DNA of 9,466 nucleotides. It comes from Parvibaculum sp035325945 (GTDB lineage: Bacteria; Pseudomonadota; Alphaproteobacteria; Parvibaculales; Parvibaculaceae). The notes beneath the pieces are model-generated. The model did no database searches. It worked only from the letters and a program-made list of their open reading frames with translations, and was not told the origin of the DNA. Below, piece by piece: positions 6,216-9,466 of this stretch. The position numbers were made by a program, and so were the translations under genes. The first letter of the stretch is position 1, and each line of letters starts with the position of its first letter. The stretch is taken from NCBI RefSeq assembly GCF_035325945.1, contig NZ_DAOKYX010000051.1, positions 1 through 9,466 on the forward strand. Reading direction: 5' to 3'.

Positions 6216-7916
6216 ATGAAACTTCATCGCGTAGGCTGCGCCACCATCTTTGCTGTCGCGGGTCTTCTGTTCTCGGCCGGCGGCGTTTATGCGGTCGACA
6301 TCAACAGCGCTGTCAATCCGAGCCGCGAAGGCGAAAGGTTGCGCCCGCAGCAGGAAGCGCCGTCCGTCGGCGTTCCGATCGAAATTCCCGCAAGCCCCGA
6401 ACAGAAAGCGCCCGAAGGGGCCGCCGCGCATCGTTTCACGCTGACGAGCGTTTCCTTCGAGGGCAACGCGACGCTGCCTGACGCGACGCTCCAGGGCCTC
6501 GCCAAGGATTATATCGGCAAGGAGATCTCGCTCGCGCAGGTCTTCGAACTGGCGAGCCGCGTGACCGCCACCTATCGCGCGCAGGGCTACATTCTCGCCC
6601 GCGCCATCGTTCCGACCCAGCGCATCAATGACGGCCAGCTCCAGATCAAGATCGTCGAAGGCTTCATCGACAAGGTGACGATCGAAGGCGATGCGGGCGG
6701 CGCCCGCTCGCTCCTCGAGGAGCATGGCCGGCGCATCGCCGCGATCAGGCCGCTCACGGCGGAAGTGCTCGAGCGCGAATTGCTGCTCGCGCAGGATCTC
6801 GCCGGTTTCAGGATTCGCAGCGTTCTGACCCCCTCGGCGACGACGCCGGGCGCGGCCGATCTCACGCTGCTCGCCGAGCGCCATCCGTTCAACGCCTATA
6901 TCGGCGTCGACAATCGCGGTTCCAAATATCTCGGCCCGATCGAGATCACCGGCGCGGTTTTCGCCAATGACGTGTTCGGCACGGCCGGCCAGCTCGGGCT
7001 GACGGCGGTGGTCGCGCCCCAGGGTGGCCCTGAGGTCGCATTCGGCGCGATCAGCTTCGACCAGCCGCTCAATGCTTCGGGCCTGCGCCTCTACACGATG
7101 CTCAGCCACACACGCACCGAGCCCGGCTCCACGCTGGCGCTGCTCGATACGCGCGGCCGCGCCACAACCTTCGAGGCGTCGCTCTCCTATCCCTTCATCC
7201 GCTCGCGTGACCTCAACGTCATCGTGCAGGGCGGGGTGACGAGCCGCGATTCCAAATCCGACGACGCTCTCGTGAAGCCGCTCTTCAACGACCATGTGCG
7301 GTCGGTCAATGCGGGTGTCTATGTGAACGCCCTCGACACACTGGGCGGCTACTCCACGCTGTCGGCGAGCTTCACGCAGGGTCTCGACGTGTTCGGCGCC
7401 TCCACCATGTCGGACGCCAATCGCTCGCGTCTCAATGCCGATGGCAAGTTCCATCGCGTCAATTTCGAGGTGACGCGCCTGCAGCCGCTCATCCCCGACG
7501 TCAATCTGCTCGTCGGCGCGATCGGCCAGACGTCGTTCGGGGACAGTCTTCTCTCTTCGGAACAGTTCGGCCTCGGCGGTCTCGTTTATGGCCGCGGCTA
7601 CGACCCGTCGGAGCTGACGGGCGACAAGGGGCTCGGCGGCAAGGCCGAGCTGCAATGGAACGCGATCGAGCGGGCGGCTTTCGTGTCGGGCGTGCAGTTC
7701 TACGGCTTTTACGAAGGCGGCGCGGTCTGGCGGGTGCAGCCTCTGCCCGGCGAGAAGCAGCGTGAATCTCTCGCCTCAACCGGCATTGGCGTGCGTCTTG
7801 CAGCCTGGGACCGGGCAAAGCTCTCGCTGGAAGTGGCGAAGCCTCTGACGCGCAAGGTCGCGGCCGAGGGAGATCGTGATCCGCGTGTCTATTTCTCGAT
7901 GGGTATGTCGTTCTGA
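6216..7916 (+). CDS. TpsB outer-membrane transporter of a two-partner secretion system (FhaC/ShlB family)
   Basis: The 566-residue protein has a signal peptide (1-26, cut after VYA). A 45-residue linker rich in Pro, Glu and Ala follows; in FhaC the corresponding region holds the plug helix. Then come POTRA1 (about 74-150: FTLTSVSFEGNATLPD ... GQLQIKIVEGFI), POTRA2 (about 151-222: IDKVTIEGD ... LTLLAER) and a 16-strand-type barrel from about 225. The barrel carries the conserved loop-6 motif YGRGYDPSEL (458-467; VRGY in FhaC), followed by LGGKAELQWN. It ends in Met-Ser-Phe, with the aromatic last residue that the BAM machinery recognises. This protein secretes its TpsA partner across the outer membrane. 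ATG 6216 is preceded by a G-rich Shine-Dalgarno (GAGGGGCGGGGGA); a TTG at 6201 is less likely. The TpsA gene starts 80 bases downstream, so the two probably form an operon. Confidence 0.95.
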   Translation: MKLHRVGCATIFAVAGLLFSAGGVYAVDINSAVNPSREGERLRPQQEAPSVGVPIEIPASPEQKAPEGAAAHRFTLTSVSFEGNATLPDATLQGLAKDYIGKEISLAQVFELASRVTATYRAQGYILARAIVPTQRINDGQLQIKIVEGFIDKVTIEGDAGGARSLLEEHGRRIAAIRPLTAEVLERELLLAQDLAGFRIRSVLTPSATTPGAADLTLLAERHPFNAYIGVDNRGSKYLGPIEITGAVFANDVFGTAGQLGLTAVVAPQGGPEVAFGAISFDQPLNASGLRLYTMLSHTRTEPGSTLALLDTRGRATTFEASLSYPFIRSRDLNVIVQGGVTSRDSKSDDALVKPLFNDHVRSVNAGVYVNALDTLGGYSTLSASFTQGLDVFGASTMSDANRSRLNADGKFHRVNFEVTRLQPLIPDVNLLVGAIGQTSFGDSLLSSEQFGLGGLVYGRGYDPSELTGDKGLGGKAELQWNAIERAAFVSGVQFYGFYEGGAVWRVQPLPGEKQRESLASTGIGVRLAAWDRAKLSLEVAKPLTRKVAAEGDRDPRVYFSMGMSF

Positions 7917-7996
7917 GTTCTGCGTTCCGGTGTTGTGAAAGCAGATTGAAAACTCAAGCATTTATGAGGGGGTGGGCCGCGAGGCCCTGGCGTGAA

Positions 7997-9466
7997 ATGG
8001 GAAACGATATCTTCAATCGTCGTAAGTTCAGCCTGCTGACTTCCACCGCATTGACGCGGCAGGCAGCCACGTTCAGCGCTCTCGGCCTCGCTTTCAGCGC
8101 CGGGTCCGCCTTCGCCCTCGATCCCAACGCCCTTCCTGTCGATCCGAACGTCGTCGGCGGCGCCGCCACCTTCAATCAGTCCGGCGCGACGCTGACAGTC
8201 AATCAGTCCACGAACCGAACGGTCATCGACTGGCGCAGCTTCGACATCGGCTCGAATGCGACAACGAATTTCGTTCAGCCCAATTCGTCCTCGATCGCCG
8301 TCAACCGCGTCAACGGCTCGGCCAATCCGACCGAGATCCAGGGCACGCTCAACGCGAACGGCCAGGTCTGGATCCTCAATCCGAACGGCGTGCTCTTCGG
8401 CAAGAACGCGCAGATCGACGTCGCCGGCATCGTCGCCTCGACCGGCAACATCAGCGTCCAGTCCTTCATGAGCGGCGACACGCGCCTCCAGCTTTCCGGC
8501 GCGGATGGCGGCTCGGTCACCAATGAAGGCGCGATCACCATTGCCGATGGCGGCCTTGCGGCCTTCGTGGCGCCGGCCGTCCGCAACAGCGGCGTCATTC
8601 ACGCGCGCGTCGGCAAGGTCACGCTGGCGGCTGGCACGACCTTCACGCTCGATCTCGCGGGCGACCAGCTCGTCGAAATTGGCCTCGGGGCAAACAATGC
8701 GCTTGTCGACCAGTCCGGCCAGCTCATCGCCGAAGGCAGCACGGTCAATCTGACCGCGAAGTCGGCGAGCGCCGTCGTCGATTCCGTCGTCAACGTTTCC
8801 GGCACCGTTCTCGCTTCGGGCGTGCATGAGGATGGCGGCGCGATCGTCCTCACCGCCGACAACGTCACCACCACGGGCGACGCCGTGCTCCGCGCCGATG
8901 GCGGCACGAATGGCAATGGCGGCACGATCACGGCTTATGCCAACAAGTCCGGCAGCTATGACGGCACCTTCTCCGCGAAGGGTGGCGCGGAAGGAGGCAA
9001 TGGCGGCGCCATCGAAACCTCCGGCAAGAAGGTCGAGATCGCCAGCACCATCTCGGTCAACACACTCGCGCCCAGGGGCGAGACGGGCAACTGGACAATC
9101 GACCCGGACGATCTGACCGTTACCGATGGCGCGAATGCGGGAGCGGTCGACCCCGATGCCTCGACCATCACCAATGGCACGGTGGTCAATCAGCTCCTGA
9201 CCACGAGCGTCACGCTCGCCGCCAATAATTCGATCACGGTCGATGGCGCGATCAACAGCTCCGGTGCGGGCAATCTCGCCCTCAACGACCAGAACCCCGA
9301 TGGCGATCTGACGATCAACCTCAACGCCACGATCAAGCTCGGCTCGGGCAAGACGCTGTCGGGCCAGGGCTCTGTGGTGAATGTCGCCAATTCCGGCTCG
9401 ATCCAGAACGGCGTCGATGTGGCGAAGGCGGGCGGCGCGACCGTCAATGTCGCGGCGGGCACCTAT
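7997..9466 (+). CDS. TpsA exoprotein, filamentous-haemagglutinin N-terminal domain; 3' end beyond the window
   Basis: 490 residues are visible without a stop. A long signal peptide (1-40) has a basic N-region (FNRRKF) and ends AFA/LD. The TPS secretion domain (PF05860) covers about 50-300. It shows NFVQPN (91-96), the typical RVNGSANPTEIQG (104-116), ILNPNGVLFG (126-135, the NPNG motif) and GKVTLAAG (206-213). After that come beta-helix-type repeats rich in Gly, Asn, Ser and Thr, including GGNGGAIETSG (333-343) and NWTIDPDDLTV (365-375), a pair often found in large FHA-like adhesins. No LapG-type cleavage site can be named in this part; such sites lie near the C-terminus in known substrates. 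ATG 7997 is my choice; an in-frame ATG at 7964 would add 11 residues, and neither has a strong ribosome site. The protein is the expected cargo of the TpsB just upstream and most likely a surface or biofilm adhesin. Confidence 0.92.
   Translation, partial: MGNDIFNRRKFSLLTSTALTRQAATFSALGLAFSAGSAFALDPNALPVDPNVVGGAATFNQSGATLTVNQSTNRTVIDWRSFDIGSNATTNFVQPNSSSIAVNRVNGSANPTEIQGTLNANGQVWILNPNGVLFGKNAQIDVAGIVASTGNISVQSFMSGDTRLQLSGADGGSVTNEGAITIADGGLAAFVAPAVRNSGVIHARVGKVTLAAGTTFTLDLAGDQLVEIGLGANNALVDQSGQLIAEGSTVNLTAKSASAVVDSVVNVSGTVLASGVHEDGGAIVLTADNVTTTGDAVLRADGGTNGNGGTITAYANKSGSYDGTFSAKGGAEGGNGGAIETSGKKVEIASTISVNTLAPRGETGNWTIDPDDLTVTDGANAGAVDPDASTITNGTVVNQLLTTSVTLAANNSITVDGAINSSGAGNLALNDQNPDGDLTINLNATIKLGSGKTLSGQGSVVNVANSGSIQNGVDVAKAGGATVNVAAGTY

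Noticed and set aside
6093..7655. A 520-codon open frame on the minus strand opposite the TpsB gene
   Set aside because: It is Arg-, Glu- and Ala-rich without domain structure and lies exactly antisense to a clear TpsB protein. Long antisense frames are common in GC-rich genes with strong third-position bias.
7952..7963. An FNR-like TTGA-TCAA dyad between the TpsB and TpsA genes
   Set aside because: The half-sites are separated by 4 bases instead of the 6 that an FNR site needs, and the location inside a likely operon makes it doubtful.
7889..8827. A 312-codon open frame on the minus strand opposite the TpsA gene
   Set aside because: Its composition is a mirror of the TpsA codons (Asp-, Arg- and Ala-rich), with no recognisable domain, while the plus strand gives an intact TPS domain.
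8000..9466. A CRISPR array or short tandem DNA repeats in the Gly/Asn-rich TpsA region
   Set aside because: The repetition is at protein level (beta-helix turns) and no fixed-length DNA repeat with spacers is present.

Overview
The window is GC-rich and has the codon habits of an alphaproteobacterium: heavy use of GCG, GGC and CGC codons, GTG starts and weak Shine-Dalgarno sites. Several families found here are common in Rhizobiales-type genomes. That placement is an inference from composition and gene families. No species can be named from the sequence alone.

Left part (1-2976). A complete tRNA-Phe sits at the left edge. A minus-strand run follows that may be one transcription unit, read right to left: an FmdE-family protein (1796-2422), a short membrane reading frame that looks like the remnant of a CopD-like gene (1564-1719), a 62-residue single-span membrane protein (1331-1519) and a TDT/SLAC1-type (TehA-like) anion or dicarboxylate transporter (153-1247). 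An AhpD-like carboxymuconolactone decarboxylase family protein (2599-2964) diverges from the FmdE gene. The 176-base gap between them holds an AT-rich dyad that resembles an NsrR/Rrf2-type operator.

Right part (3028-9466). A periplasmic LapG-type (BTLCP) cysteine protease lies on the minus strand. It diverges from a large inner-membrane sensor with the order TM, periplasmic region, TM, PAS, HD-GYP-like domain. In that last domain the catalytic HD pair and the GYP motif are missing. A 295-base gap with an AT-rich promoter-like stretch leads to a two-partner secretion pair: a TpsB/FhaC-type outer-membrane transporter (6216-7916), then a TpsA filamentous-haemagglutinin-type exoprotein (7997 onward) that runs off the right edge.

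The most interesting reading is that the right part is one surface-adhesin module. The TPS pair would make the adhesin, the LapG-like protease could release it, and the degenerate HD-GYP sensor could be the membrane switch that controls the protease. It would then do the job LapD does in Pseudomonas. LapG cleavage of a TPS adhesin has a precedent (CdrA of Pseudomonas aeruginosa), but a degenerate HD-GYP protein as partner is not something I know to be described. The gene order and lost residues are seen in the sequence. The functional link is inference.
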